DNA of 57,405 bases from Fimbriimonas sp. GTDB lineage: Bacteria; Armatimonadota; Fimbriimonadia; Fimbriimonadales; Fimbriimonadaceae. Numbering within the stretch: position 1 is the first letter of the stretch; each line of letters begins with the position of its first letter. Shown here piece after piece: positions 8,756-17,974 of the stretch. The stretch is taken from the NCBI GenBank assembly GCA_031292555.1, contig JARLGV010000001.1, positions 1-57,405 of the forward strand, in the 5' to 3' direction. A model generated the notes under the pieces. That model ran no database searches. It had not been told where the DNA came from and saw only the letters and a list, made by a program, of their open reading frames with translations. The position numbers were made by a program, and so were the translations under genes.

Positions 8756-8765
8756 TGTCTAGACA
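8756..8765. promoter_or_regulatory. Putative GntR/HutC-type operator 1
   Basis: A perfect 10-bp palindrome, TGTCTAGACA, matches the GT-N-TA-N-AC core known for HutC-subfamily GntR regulators. It lies 43 bases before the ATG of a regulator that has the UTRA domain of this subfamily, so autoregulation is likely. Confidence 0.6.
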
Positions 8766-8787
8766 GCATCCTCCATCCCAGGTAGAG

Positions 8788-8797
8788 TGTACGTACA
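8788..8797. promoter_or_regulatory. Putative GntR/HutC-type operator 2
   Basis: A perfect 10-bp palindrome, TGTACGTACA, with its centre 32 bp (about three helical turns) from operator 1. It touches the alternative GTG start at 8787 and lies just before the ATG at 8799, where bound repressor could block both transcription and leader use. Confidence 0.5.
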
Positions 8798-8798
8798 T

Positions 8799-9608
8799 AT
8801 GCTCGACTGGGATGGCTTCTTGCACCAGGGCGGTGAGGCAGTCTCCGGCCCATTGCATTCGAAAGTCGAAAGACTCCTGCGTCGGGCGGCGGAGATTCTC
8901 CCTCCCGGATCTCAGTTACCGGGCGAGATTGAGTGTGCCACCAAAATAGGAGTCAGTCGCGAAACGGTTCGCCGAGCCATTGCCCGGTTGGCAGCCGAAG
9001 GCATTCTTGTCTCACGACGCGGTAAGGGGACGTTTGTTTGCGCCTCGCGTGTCGAGACGCCCCTTAATCGTGTGCAAGGATTCACTGAGGCAGTGGCCCT
9101 TAAGGGGCGTATACCCGGCACGCGAGTGGTCCGCATCGACCGTGAGGTCCCCGATACCGAGACAGGCCAGGCGTTGAGCCTTCCTCCCAGAGCGGACGTT
9201 TGGGCGCTTGAGAGGCTACGGCTTATCGACGGGCATCCGGCAATCGTCGAGACCGCCTATCTCCCGCATTCGTCACTGCCTGGATTCGACAAGCTCGACC
9301 TGGAGCGTTCGCTTTACGCTCACCTCGAGACGTCGTACGACATGGCGCCGGTACGAGGCGAGGAATCGATCTTCGCCGTGAACGCCGATCGCCGGCTCGC
9401 CCGCCAATTGGATGTCCCAATCGCTTCGGCGTTGCTTGCCAGTGTTCGCGTCTGTTATGCCCGCGGCTCGCTCCCCATCGAGCGAACCTTACGATTCGTA
9501 AGGCCCGATCTCTGCTCCTACGTTGTGGCGTTGCAGGGACCGGGTGGTTTCCAGGTTCGGGCACCCGGCCAAATCGACGCGGTGTTCCCGGCCGAAGTCG
9601 TTCCATAG
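8799..9608 (+). CDS. GntR family (HutC/UTRA subfamily) transcriptional regulator
   Basis: 269 residues from the ATG at 8799; the in-frame GTG at 8787 would add four. The N-terminal winged helix-turn-helix (LPPGSQLPGEIECATKIGVSRETVRRAIARLAAEGILVSRRGKGTFV) occupies about residues 15-85. A UTRA effector domain follows, starting NRVQGFTEAVALKGRIPGTRVV. The UTRA domain binds a small molecule, often a sugar phosphate or sugar. The gene is only 8 bases from deoC and begins a six-gene run, so it probably represses its own operon. Two palindromes in front of it are good operator candidates. Confidence 0.9.
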   Translation: MLDWDGFLHQGGEAVSGPLHSKVERLLRRAAEILPPGSQLPGEIECATKIGVSRETVRRAIARLAAEGILVSRRGKGTFVCASRVETPLNRVQGFTEAVALKGRIPGTRVVRIDREVPDTETGQALSLPPRADVWALERLRLIDGHPAIVETAYLPHSSLPGFDKLDLERSLYAHLETSYDMAPVRGEESIFAVNADRRLARQLDVPIASALLASVRVCYARGSLPIERTLRFVRPDLCSYVVALQGPGGFQVRAPGQIDAVFPAEVVP

Positions 9609-9616
9609 GAGCATTC

Positions 9617-10321
9617 ATGAGTTCACTCGACATCAAAACGATCACCAAACATCAACTGGCGAAGACGATCGACCATTCGCTGCTACAGCCCCAACTCACC
9701 GACGACGACGTCAAGGCAGGATGCGCGATCGCTCTTAAGTACGATGTGGCTTCGGTATGCGTCAAGCCGTATCACGTGACGCTGGCGTGCGAGATCCTCC
9801 GGGGTTCCGAAGTCGCCGTGAGTACCGTCATCGGGTTCCCACATGGAGGTTCCACTACCACCACCAAGGTATTCGAGGCATCTGAAGCGGCGTCGCTTGG
9901 TGCTGTCGAGCTGGATATGGTAATCAACATCGGCAAGCTGCGATCTGGCGAGGTCGACTATGTGAGAGAGGAAATCCGACAAATCGTGGAGGCAGGAAAG
10001 GGCGCACTTATTAAAGTGATCCTTGAAAATGCCTATCTCGACCAAGACCAGAAGGTCGCAGGATATCACGCGGTAGAATCGGCTGGAGCGCAATTTGTGA
10101 AGACCTCCACCGGATTCGCTCCCACAGGCGCGACGCTTGAAGACTTGCGTCTCATGCGAGCAACGGTTGGCCCCGAGGTACAGGTCAAGGCTGCCCACGG
10201 CGTGAGAACGCTGGAGGCACTCTTGGATGTGATCGATGCGGGCGCGACTCGAGTCGGCGCGACCGCAACCGCGGCCATGCTGGATGCATTCGAAGCGCGT
10301 CAAGCGAAAGGCGCACTGTGA
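9617..10321 (+). CDS. deoC: Deoxyribose-phosphate aldolase (DeoC family)
   Basis: 234 residues, full length for DeoC. This class I aldolase cleaves 2-deoxyribose 5-phosphate to glyceraldehyde 3-phosphate and acetaldehyde. The Schiff-base Lys162 lies in FVKTSTGF, with partner residues Asp100 ([10 protein letters not shown]) and Lys191 (VQVKAAHGV). The phosphate-binding GFPHG motif is near residue 73. The start is supported by an AGGAGC element before the ATG. It is embedded between a GntR regulator and sugar-oxidation genes rather than with nucleoside phosphorylases. Its true substrate may therefore be a related aldol intermediate of the encoded pathway rather than nucleoside-derived deoxyribose. 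Confidence 0.93.
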   Translation: MSSLDIKTITKHQLAKTIDHSLLQPQLTDDDVKAGCAIALKYDVASVCVKPYHVTLACEILRGSEVAVSTVIGFPHGGSTTTTKVFEASEAASLGAVELDMVINIGKLRSGEVDYVREEIRQIVEAGKGALIKVILENAYLDQDQKVAGYHAVESAGAQFVKTSTGFAPTGATLEDLRLMRATVGPEVQVKAAHGVRTLEALLDVIDAGATRVGATATAAMLDAFEARQAKGAL

Positions 10322-10340
10322 CAACACAAGGAGGCTGTTA

Positions 10341-11492
10341 ATGGCAGCAGTACGTGCAGGAGTAGTTGGAGCCGGCTTTATTGGACCGGTTCACGTCGAG
10401 GCTTTGCGCCGCATCGGAGTCGACGTCGTAGGATTTGTTGAGGTCTCCGAGAGCTTGGCGCAAGCTCGAAAGAGCGCCATGGGCGATGGGAAGATCTACG
10501 AGAGCCTTGAGGCACTGCTCGCGGATCCGACGATCGATCTCGTCCATATCACGTCTCCGAACCATTTGCATTACGCCCAATGCAAGGCGGTTTTGGAGGC
10601 AGGCAAGAACGTGCTGTGCGAGAAGCCGCTTGCGATGAACATCAAGGAGTCGGCCGAACTCGTTGAGCTCGCCAAGAAGACCGGTTTGGTCGCCGCGGTT
10701 AACTTCAATGTTCGCTACTATCCTCTGGCCCACGAGGCGCAGGCTCGCATCCAGAAGGGCGAGCTTGGAGAGTTGGTTGCCGTTCACGGGAGCTACCTAC
10801 AAGACTGGCTGCTCTACCCAACTGACTGGAGTTGGCGTCTGGAAAGGCAGTTCAGCGGCTCGATGCGGGCAATCGCCGACATCGGTTCTCACTGGCTCGA
10901 CCTGATCACCTTCATCACCGGCCTTCGAATCGAGTCGGTCATGGCCGATTTCAAGACGCTGCATAAGACGCGCAAGAAACCGACTGGCCCGATCGCCACC
11001 TATGCGACCGCCGACCCGAATGCGACCGAAGACTATCCGATTGATACCGAAGACTACGCTTCGGTGCTCATTCGGTTCGAAGGCGGCGCTCGTGGCGTGG
11101 TCACCGCGTCTCAGCTCTGCGCCGGACGCAAGAACCAGTTGACGTTCGAAATCGACGGTTCGGAAGAGGCCCTCGCATGGAACTCGACGGTTCCGAATGA
11201 GCTTTGGATCGGCCACCGCAATCGACCGAACGAGATTCTGATCAAGGACCCCGGCCTTCTGAGTCCGGAAGCGCGCGACATCACGTCCTATCCGGGCGGG
11301 CACAACGAAGGGTTCCCGGATACCTTCAAGCACCTCTATCGGGACGTCGACCATGCGATGAAGAATCCAGGGGCGCCGACTAAATATCCGACGTTCGCGG
11401 ACGGTCACTACGAACTGCTCATCGGTGAGGCGATCTACCTGAGTGCAACGACAGACCGTTGGGTTCGTCTCGATGAGATCAAGGTGGGGTAA
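10341..11492 (+). CDS. Gfo/Idh/MocA family NAD(P)-dependent oxidoreductase
   Basis: 383 residues from the ATG at 10341, preceded by AAGGAGG. A Rossmann fold with [12 protein letters not shown] begins near residue 7, and the conserved EKPLAMN motif carries the catalytic Lys. The C-terminal alpha/beta sheet domain holds [17 protein letters not shown], which supplies the usual D-x-GxH substrate residues. Members oxidise or reduce sugars, inositols and amino sugars at a ring hydroxyl. It is 19 bases after deoC and 3 bases before the epimerase-like gene, so co-translation is likely. The exact substrate is unknown. Confidence 0.92.
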   Translation: MAAVRAGVVGAGFIGPVHVEALRRIGVDVVGFVEVSESLAQARKSAMGDGKIYESLEALLADPTIDLVHITSPNHLHYAQCKAVLEAGKNVLCEKPLAMNIKESAELVELAKKTGLVAAVNFNVRYYPLAHEAQARIQKGELGELVAVHGSYLQDWLLYPTDWSWRLERQFSGSMRAIADIGSHWLDLITFITGLRIESVMADFKTLHKTRKKPTGPIATYATADPNATEDYPIDTEDYASVLIRFEGGARGVVTASQLCAGRKNQLTFEIDGSEEALAWNSTVPNELWIGHRNRPNEILIKDPGLLSPEARDITSYPGGHNEGFPDTFKHLYRDVDHAMKNPGAPTKYPTFADGHYELLIGEAIYLSATTDRWVRLDEIKVG

Positions 11493-11495
11493 CCG

Positions 11496-12410
11496 ATGAA
11501 ACTTGGCTTGATGAGCGCGGCACTGCCGGAGCTATCGTTGACAGAGTTGATCGAATGGACGGCTGCAAACGGTTTCGAGATGTTGGAACTGGCCTGTTGG
11601 CCGGTCGGAAAGTCCGACCGGCGCTACTCGGGCGTCACCCACATCGACGTTGGCGCGCTCACTCAAGCCGAGGCGGATCGCATCAGAAGGGAGATCTCAG
11701 GCGCCGGCTTGGCGATCTCTTCCCTTGCCTACTACCCTAATCCACTCCATCCAGATCCAGCCCATCGCAACGCGGTTTGGGAGCACCTGGAAAAGGTGAT
11801 CCTGGGGGCAGAAATGTTGAGCGTACCGATCGTGGGAACCTTTGTCGGCAGGGACAAGGACAAAAACATCGAGGCGAACTTCGAGACATTTCGCGAAGTT
11901 TGGCCCCCACTCGTTCGATTTGCACGAGAGCATGGGGTGAAGATCGCGATTGAGAATTGCCCGATGATATTCTCGTACGACGAATGGCCCGGCGGGAACA
12001 ACCTGGCGATCAGTCCTGCGATCTGGCGTCGGATGTTCGAGATCATCCCAGACGACAACTTTGGATTGAACCTCGACCCGTCGCACCTCCTCTGGCAGTT
12101 CATCGACGCAGAGCGCGTCGTGCACGACTTCAGGGACCGAATCTTCCATGTCCATGCCAAAGACCTCCGCGTCGACCGCGAAGGCCTCTATCAGAACGGA
12201 ATCCTCTCCGCCGGTATGGGCTGGCAGGTCCCTCGCCTGCCGGGACTCGGGCAGGTCAACTGGGCCGCATTCATAAGCGCGCTATATGAAGTCGGCTACG
12301 ACCACGTCCTCAGCATCGAGCACGAGGATCGCGCTTTCGAAGGAACCGAGGAACTCGTCAAACGCGGTTTCCTAATCGCCCGGGATGTTTTGAAGCCGTA
12401 CCTGCATTAA
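11496..12410 (+). CDS. Sugar phosphate isomerase/epimerase (xylose isomerase-like TIM barrel)
   Basis: 304 residues in the AP endonuclease 2/xylose isomerase-like family. Metal ligands are visible in order along the barrel: Glu in KIAIENCPM, Asp-His in NLDPSHLLWQ, His in FHVHAKDL and Glu in LSIEHEDRAF. The family includes IolE/IolI-like dehydratases and 3-keto-sugar isomerases that commonly partner with Gfo/Idh/MocA oxidoreductases, as here. It follows the oxidoreductase stop by 3 bases and is separated from the aldo/keto reductase by 9. An inosose- or keto-sugar-processing role is inferred from context. Confidence 0.9.
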   Translation: MKLGLMSAALPELSLTELIEWTAANGFEMLELACWPVGKSDRRYSGVTHIDVGALTQAEADRIRREISGAGLAISSLAYYPNPLHPDPAHRNAVWEHLEKVILGAEMLSVPIVGTFVGRDKDKNIEANFETFREVWPPLVRFAREHGVKIAIENCPMIFSYDEWPGGNNLAISPAIWRRMFEIIPDDNFGLNLDPSHLLWQFIDAERVVHDFRDRIFHVHAKDLRVDREGLYQNGILSAGMGWQVPRLPGLGQVNWAAFISALYEVGYDHVLSIEHEDRAFEGTEELVKRGFLIARDVLKPYLH

Positions 12411-12419
12411 GGATTTCGA

Positions 12420-13361
12420 ATGGAATCGACTACAATTCCCGGCACAGATCTCTCGGTCTCACGGCTTTGCTATGGCATGGGCGGGTTCGATCGATCGTTC
12501 CCGATCGCCGATGGCCTGAAGCTTTTAGGCCAGTTCGTCGATGCAGGGGGAAACTTCGTCGATTCCGCCCATTGCTACTGCTTTTGGTCCGATGGCGAAA
12601 GCGGGGCGAGCGAGCAGTTTGTGGGCGCCGCCGTTCGTGAGTTTGGTCGGGACCGGATTGTGATCGCGACCAAAGGCGGCCATATCGGCATGAACGGTTA
12701 CCCACGGCCGGATCGGTTCATGTCACCCGAGCTTGTACGCAAAGACCTGGACGAGAGTTTGCAAAGACTCGGTATCCCCAGCGTCGACATTTATTACCTT
12801 CACCGCGACGACCCCAGGATGGCGGTTTCCGAGATCGTCGACTTTTGCAGCGAGTTCGTCTCATCGGGTCGAGTTCGATTCCTCGGGGCAAGCAATTGGT
12901 CGGTCGACCGCTACCTGGCGGCAAACGCCTATGCCGCCTCCAAGGGAATCCCCCCGTTCGTGGTCTTGCAGAATCAGTGGAGCCTCGCCAGTCCCGGATG
13001 GTCCGACATGACCCAACCCGGAGCCTTGCGCTATGTCCTTGAGAGCGAGCTTTCTTCCTTGACGGCACATCACGTCGCAGTTGCCCCGTTCTCGTCGACG
13101 GCGAATGGCTTCTTCGCGACCGATGGCGCACGCGGTCACGATTACCAAAGCAACAAGAATCGAGCGCGACTTGCCGCTGCCCAAGCGCTGGCAAAAGAGC
13201 GAGGCGCCACTCCCAACCAGATCGCACTGGCCTATCTGCTCAACCAGCTCTTCCCGGTTATCCCGATCGTCGGAACGAAGGACCCGGAGCATCTCGACGA
13301 CGCCGTGCGCGCCACGACCGTCGAACTCTCAACCGCCGACCTCGCAGCCTTACATCTATGA
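12420..13361 (+). CDS. Aldo/keto reductase
   Basis: 313 residues of an (alpha/beta)8 NADPH-dependent oxidoreductase. Catalytic tetrad candidates are Asp and Tyr in NFVDSAHCYCFWSDG, Lys in VIATKGG and His in YYLHRDDP. The C-terminal NADPH-binding segment IPIVGTKDPEHLDD is present. The start has a weak GGATTTCG leader. Its stop overlaps the next start as ATGA, so it is translationally coupled to the AAC(3)-like acetyltransferase. It probably reduces a carbonyl intermediate of the operon's pathway. Confidence 0.92.
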   Translation: MESTTIPGTDLSVSRLCYGMGGFDRSFPIADGLKLLGQFVDAGGNFVDSAHCYCFWSDGESGASEQFVGAAVREFGRDRIVIATKGGHIGMNGYPRPDRFMSPELVRKDLDESLQRLGIPSVDIYYLHRDDPRMAVSEIVDFCSEFVSSGRVRFLGASNWSVDRYLAANAYAASKGIPPFVVLQNQWSLASPGWSDMTQPGALRYVLESELSSLTAHHVAVAPFSSTANGFFATDGARGHDYQSNKNRARLAAAQALAKERGATPNQIALAYLLNQLFPVIPIVGTKDPEHLDDAVRATTVELSTADLAALHL

Positions 13362-14116
13362 GTTGGACGCAGGAATCCCTGGTATCCGATTTGCGCTCGC
13401 TGGGCATCCGGCAAGGCGACTCCGTCCTTACTCACTCCAGCTTCAAATCGCTTGGCCAGGGCGGATCGCCCTCCGACCTTATCGCAGCCATGCTGGATGC
13501 TGTCGGCCCTAACGGGACCGCGCTTTTCCCGGCCCACACGTGGGTGGACGCCAGCCCGGAAACCCCACCGACCTTCGATGTCTGCCATACGCCGAGCGCA
13601 AAAGTAGGGATCGTGCCGGAAACCGCCCGACTTTGGCCGGGCGCGATTCGAAGTGTTCACCCGACTCACAGCGTCACCGCTATCGGGGCGGATGCCCAAT
13701 GGATCACCGAAGGCCATTACGACGACGGAATCTGTGGCATAGGCAGCCCCTACGACCGATTGTGCAGCCCGAGGTCAGGCACCGGGCTTATCCTGTTGTT
13801 GGGCGTCGACCAAGAGCGCAACACCAGCCTTCACATGATTGAGGAGGTTGTGGACGTCCCCGGAGCACTCATCGGACCTGGAATCTGCCGGGTGACGGGC
13901 TACGACGGGATTGAACGGCTGCGAGAGGGGAGGTTCCATTCGTGGAGACCCAGGCGGTTCATGGTGCTCGACGAGGACCTGGACCGGCTCGGCATCCAAA
14001 CGAAGGGAGTAGTCGCCTCGGCTCCTTGCCGCCTCGTTCAAGCCGGTCGGCTACGAGAGTTTGTCAGCGAGCGCCTTCGCGAGAACCCCGATTATCTCTG
14101 GGACACCAGTTCCTGA
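13358..14116 (+). CDS. AAC(3)-family acetyltransferase (antibiotic_NAT/YokD fold)
   Basis: 252 residues. Acetyl-CoA-dependent N-acetyltransferase of the aminoglycoside 3-N-acetyltransferase superfamily. Family landmarks include LTHSSFKSLG near residue 26, LFPAHTW, CHTPSAKVGIVPE, RSVHPTHSVTAIG and NTSLHMIEE, the last two holding the conserved His residues. The ORF is intact, and the ATGA overlap with the aldo/keto reductase shows it belongs to the operon. Such enzymes are usually thought of as resistance genes, but sitting last in a catabolic operon this one more likely acetylates an amino sugar, an aminocyclitol or a toxic intermediate. Confidence 0.9.
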   Translation: MSWTQESLVSDLRSLGIRQGDSVLTHSSFKSLGQGGSPSDLIAAMLDAVGPNGTALFPAHTWVDASPETPPTFDVCHTPSAKVGIVPETARLWPGAIRSVHPTHSVTAIGADAQWITEGHYDDGICGIGSPYDRLCSPRSGTGLILLLGVDQERNTSLHMIEEVVDVPGALIGPGICRVTGYDGIERLREGRFHSWRPRRFMVLDEDLDRLGIQTKGVVASAPCRLVQAGRLREFVSERLRENPDYLWDTSS

Positions 14117-14233
14117 CACTTAGGATAGGGGCCGTTTGACATGGACCTATCGTAGGGCCGCTTCGTCCAAAACTCGAAGCCAGCGATTTGGGCGTATCCG
14201 GCTTTAGCGCTGGCCGATCAGGACGACTGAATT

Positions 14234-15868
14234 TTGGCTGCGGTTGCTCACGGCGGTTCGGAACAAGGAAGGCACGATCATGCGGCCGCCCATCGGGAGT
14301 ACCTCGAAGATGTCGCCCGCAACCGCTGGATCATTCTGCTTGGCCTGATTACGGCCGCGATCATGCAGGTTCTCGACGCGACCATCATCAACGTGGCGCT
14401 TCCCCAGATGGCTGGCAACCTGGGGGCGTCCTACCAGGAAATCGGCTGGGTCTCGACGGGATACATCCTATCCTGCGTTGTCGTCCTGCCGATGACCGCC
14501 TTTCTCGCCGGGCGATTCGGGCGCAAGAACTACCTGACGTTCTCGATCTTCCTGTTCATCCTGTCGTCGTTCATGTGCGGCATGTCGCACTCCTTGCTTG
14601 AGCTTGTGTTCTGGCGAATCGTCCAGGGAGCTGGCGGCGCTGCCCTTATGTCGACGGCCCAGGCGACTCTGCGGCAGATCTTCCCCCTCGAAGAGCAGGG
14701 AATCGTCCAGGCGATATTCATTCTCGGCATCATCGTTGCGCCGACGGTGGGACCAGCCCTAGGAGGCTGGATCACCGACAACTATACGTGGAACTGGTGC
14801 TTCTTCATCAACGTCCCAATCGGCTTGGGATCGATGCTGCTCGTGACATCCTTCCTCCACGACCCTCCCGGCATGCGAAATCCGAAGGCCAAGATCGACT
14901 GGACCGGCGCCGGGCTGCTTGCCGTCGGCCTTGGCTCGCTGCAATACGTGTTGGAGGAGGGACAGCAGAATGACTGGTTCAACGACGCGACGATTCTCCG
15001 CCTCTCGATTCTTTCCGTGGTCAGTCTGTCCACGATGGTCTGGTGGGAACTGACTCCGCTCAACAAGAGTCCGATCGTCGATTTCAACATCCTGAAGAAC
15101 CGGACGCTGAGCTTCTCAATCATGCTGCTCGCGGCTGTCGGGTTTGCTCTGTTTGGAGGGGTCTATCTCTTCCCAATGTTCACCCAGACCATCCTCGGCT
15201 TCACTCCCACCCAGACGGGTCTCGTGCTGGTGCCAGGCGGGATTGCGTCTGGATGCATGGCATTACTTTGCGGCAAACTGCTCAACGGCAAGAAGCCTCT
15301 TGTCGACCCACGGATTCTGATGTTTATCGGCATTCTGGTGTTAATGGAATCGATGTGGCAGTTGGGGCACATGACGATCGCGAGCGGTGAGCCGGATACC
15401 AGGTCGGCCCTCCTTATCCGGGGTATTGCCCTTGGATTCCTTTCGACCCCTTCCAATCAGGTCGCCTACGGTTGCGTCGAGCCTAAGGACGCTCAACAGG
15501 CTTCTGGCCTCATCAATCTATCGCGCCAACTCGGCGGGTCGTTCGGCATCGCTATCTTGGGAACGTACGTCACGAATCAGGCCGCGTTCCACCGCGCCAC
15601 CCTTGTTTCTCATCTGACCTACGGCAATCTGGAGGCGACCCGATGGATGCATATGGTCCAGGGCGGATTGGTGGCGAAGGGCTATCTCCCCGGAGTCGCC
15701 CATCAAGCCGCCGTCGGCGCCCTCGACCGTACCGTGACCCTTCAGTCCCTGGTGATGAGCTACGACGACGCGTTTCTACTCATCCTCCTTCTGTTCCTTG
15801 CTATTATTCCCGCCGTGTTCTTTCTAAAAATGGCGCGTCGCGCAGGGCCAACTCCTGTTGAGGAATGA
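14234..15868 (+). CDS. EmrB/QacA (DHA2, 14-TM) MFS efflux transporter
   Basis: 544 residues. After a 30-residue hydrophilic head, TM1 carries LDATIINVALPQM, the DHA2 motif D1. The A-like loop LAGRFGRKN follows, then motif C-type GIIVAPTVGPALGGW. Fourteen hydrophobic segments can be counted approximately. The start is uncertain: TTG at 14234 is the only usual start after the in-frame stop at 14228, and the first internal ATG lies inside TM1. It follows the GntR operon by 117 bases containing a long-loop inverted repeat (14180-14185/14208-14213), so it may be a separate unit. Substrate unknown; drug or metabolite/proton antiport is inferred. Confidence 0.9.
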   Translation: MAAVAHGGSEQGRHDHAAAHREYLEDVARNRWIILLGLITAAIMQVLDATIINVALPQMAGNLGASYQEIGWVSTGYILSCVVVLPMTAFLAGRFGRKNYLTFSIFLFILSSFMCGMSHSLLELVFWRIVQGAGGAALMSTAQATLRQIFPLEEQGIVQAIFILGIIVAPTVGPALGGWITDNYTWNWCFFINVPIGLGSMLLVTSFLHDPPGMRNPKAKIDWTGAGLLAVGLGSLQYVLEEGQQNDWFNDATILRLSILSVVSLSTMVWWELTPLNKSPIVDFNILKNRTLSFSIMLLAAVGFALFGGVYLFPMFTQTILGFTPTQTGLVLVPGGIASGCMALLCGKLLNGKKPLVDPRILMFIGILVLMESMWQLGHMTIASGEPDTRSALLIRGIALGFLSTPSNQVAYGCVEPKDAQQASGLINLSRQLGGSFGIAILGTYVTNQAAFHRATLVSHLTYGNLEATRWMHMVQGGLVAKGYLPGVAHQAAVGALDRTVTLQSLVMSYDDAFLLILLLFLAIIPAVFFLKMARRAGPTPVEE

Positions 15869-15880
15869 ACTCATCCAGCG

Positions 15881-16909
15881 CTAGCGTCGCTCTACGGGCT
15901 GTAGCGGCGGCGCCAAGGGCCTACGTGGAACACCTCCGCCACCTACCGACTTAGGTCCGTTGTTCGCCACCACACTGAGCGAACCGACGATCCTTATCAA
16001 GTCGCTGAAATAGTCACCCGAATTGACGTCCATCTCGATCCCGAATGCCTTCCGGACTTCCTCACAAACCCCGAATTCGCAACACAGGTCGTAGTGATTC
16101 CAGCCGGCGTCATCCGAAAGGTAGGCGCCATAGTCTTGGAACGCTTGGAATAGCTTTCTACCCAATGGGGTTCTGATCCCCACTCCCTGTGGTGTCAACC
16201 TGGGAGCCAGAGCGAAGAGGCATCCCATAACGATGTTGCGGTCAGTGCCTTGGTAAGACCGCGCCGCCCCGTCGTCGTGACGATCAGCCGGCCATTTGAA
16301 GCCAGCCAGGTCCGACCCAAAGTAGATGTTCTTGCCCCAGAGATTGATCTTCAAGGCATGTCGGATCGGCAATGGCGAGGTCAATTCGCCCAGTCGAATG
16401 GAGCCGCCTATGGCGGATAGCCCCGAACCCCAATGGACGCCCAAGATGCCGTCGCCGAAGAGATCCTCGCCGTACCGAGGATATCCGATGATCGGCATTC
16501 CCTTTTCGGCGCGGCAGGTTGGCTCCAACTGCACCAGCGAATGGCCGTCTGGCAATACAAAAGCACAGCATTCGTTAGGGGTGTATCCCTTCCGAGCATC
16601 GGGGACGATAAGATCGTCGGGAATCGGTATCGTCCCCAATCGTTTGGATGAATCCCCTGGCCACCGCTTCTCCCATCCAGACGGAGGCAAAATCGGTTGA
16701 AGCTTGTCGGCACTGCTGAGGCGGTAGAAGCGCTCATGGTCGATGCCGGCGCCGTCTGCAGTTAGGATATGAACGGGTACCAGTTGAGCCTCACTGCCGA
16801 TAGGCATATTCCAGATCGACGTCGAACGAAATGGCCACTTGAATGGATCGCGGGGCGCCGGTCCAATAATGGCTACCGCCAGAGGCAAGGCCATCAGAAA
16901 TCCAACCAT
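15881..16909 (-). CDS. Secreted protein of unknown function
   Basis: 342 residues beginning MVGFLMALPLAVAIIGPAP, a signal peptide, then WPFRSTSIWNMPIGSEAQLVPV. The Ser-Ile-Trp-Asn/Pro-Ile-Gly block recalls a family of exported proteins I have seen only as hypothetical. The middle has conserved-looking GVHWGSGLSAIGGSIRLGEL and ALKINLWGKNIYF. There are several Cys (NECCAF, YDLCCEFGVCEEV) compatible with disulphides outside the cytoplasm, and a basic Pro-rich tail (VPRRPLAPPLQPVERR). A carbohydrate-related role is possible from the neighbouring esterase and glycosidases, but no catalytic motif is evident. It converges with the transporter gene, 12 bases away. Confidence 0.75.
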   Translation of the reverse strand: MVGFLMALPLAVAIIGPAPRDPFKWPFRSTSIWNMPIGSEAQLVPVHILTADGAGIDHERFYRLSSADKLQPILPPSGWEKRWPGDSSKRLGTIPIPDDLIVPDARKGYTPNECCAFVLPDGHSLVQLEPTCRAEKGMPIIGYPRYGEDLFGDGILGVHWGSGLSAIGGSIRLGELTSPLPIRHALKINLWGKNIYFGSDLAGFKWPADRHDDGAARSYQGTDRNIVMGCLFALAPRLTPQGVGIRTPLGRKLFQAFQDYGAYLSDDAGWNHYDLCCEFGVCEEVRKAFGIEMDVNSGDYFSDLIRIVGSLSVVANNGPKSVGGGGVPRRPLAPPLQPVERR

Positions 16910-17031
16910 TCACGGCCATTATACAGAGGATGAACGACCGATTCCGGCGAAGCTCAAGACGCTTGGCGATGTCGACATGCCCCGCCCCGCATTCGAACCG
17001 GTGATATCCTTCCCGACTCCATAATGGAGTC

Positions 17032-17898
17032 ATGTTTTGCCTCGCGTTCGGCCTATCCTTATGGTGTATGAGCAGTTCCCAGCAGCAGGTGACTCACCCA
17101 CTTCTCACGCTCTGGCCAACCGGAAATCCCGGCGGTTGGACACGTACCGATCAAGAAAGTCAGGAGAAAAGCGCGGATTCCGATTTCCTGATCGTCAAAT
17201 CCGTGTCGAAGCCGACACTCGAGGTTTTTCGCTCGAAGAGTGCCAAGCCAGGGGCCCCGACGGTGTTGATTTGCCCGGGTGGTGGCTATTTCATTGAGGC
17301 GATCGAGCATGAAGGGTGGGAAATCGCAACCCGACTGAACCTCGCGGGCATCCATGCTGCCGTTCTGAAGTACCGCCTCCCCAACCGGGAACAAGACAAG
17401 CCGCTCCACAAGGTCGTGCTCCAAGACACCCAGCGGGCGCTACGACTACTTCGTTCGCACGCCACCGAATACGGGTTGACGCCTAATCGAATTGGCATTA
17501 TGGGGTTTTCCGCCGGAGGCCATGCGGCGGCCGTGACCTCCACAACGGAAGGCGCCACTTACCTCGACGTCGATTCGACCGACAAACTGGATTATCGGCC
17601 TGATTTCACGGTGCTGATTTACCCGGCTTACCTGAACAGGCCCGATACCCTTGACCTGGTTCCGGAATTGAGTGTCACCAGCCATACTCCGTCTGCATTC
17701 ATCGTCCAAGCGATGGACGATCCGATCCCGATCGAAGGGAGCCTCGCCTACACCCATGCTTGTCATGTGGCGAAAGTCCCTGTCGAACTCCACCTCTTTC
17801 CTCACGGAGGACACGGCTATGGATTGCGAACCCACGAACCTGGGCTCCAAACATGGCCCGATTTGCTCATCGCTTGGCTGGATCGATTGTCGAAGTAG
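17032..17898 (+). CDS. Secreted alpha/beta hydrolase, acetylxylan esterase-like
   Basis: 288 residues with a short N-terminal hydrophobic segment (MFCLAFGLSLWCM) suggesting export. The oxyanion-hole motif is CPGGGYFIEAIEHEGWEIA, and the nucleophile elbow is GFSAGGHAA (Ser in GxSxG). The acid is in AMDDPIP and the His in FPHGGHGYGL. This is the BD-FAE/acetylxylan esterase-like family, which removes acetyl or feruloyl groups from xylan. It lies upstream of the GH42-like and GH94 genes on the same strand and would help debranch hemicellulose, in line with the GH10/GH43 pair further along the window. Confidence 0.88.
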   Translation: MFCLAFGLSLWCMSSSQQQVTHPLLTLWPTGNPGGWTRTDQESQEKSADSDFLIVKSVSKPTLEVFRSKSAKPGAPTVLICPGGGYFIEAIEHEGWEIATRLNLAGIHAAVLKYRLPNREQDKPLHKVVLQDTQRALRLLRSHATEYGLTPNRIGIMGFSAGGHAAAVTSTTEGATYLDVDSTDKLDYRPDFTVLIYPAYLNRPDTLDLVPELSVTSHTPSAFIVQAMDDPIPIEGSLAYTHACHVAKVPVELHLFPHGGHGYGLRTHEPGLQTWPDLLIAWLDRLSK

Positions 17899-17974
17899 CA
17901 GAGACGGCTGAAACCTGGCAGCCTGGCGACGACAAATCCCGCCCGATCGCCTCCAATTCCGGTAACGTGATCAC

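Noticed and set aside
13358-14116. AAC(3)-like gene considered as an acquired aminoglycoside resistance gene
   Set aside because: There are no mobile elements or integron sites nearby, and the gene is translationally fused into a metabolic operon.
16975-17010. A CGAACCGGT segment that resembles a tRNA T-arm
   Set aside because: No acceptor stem, anticodon arm or CCA context could be fitted around it. I found no tRNA in the window.
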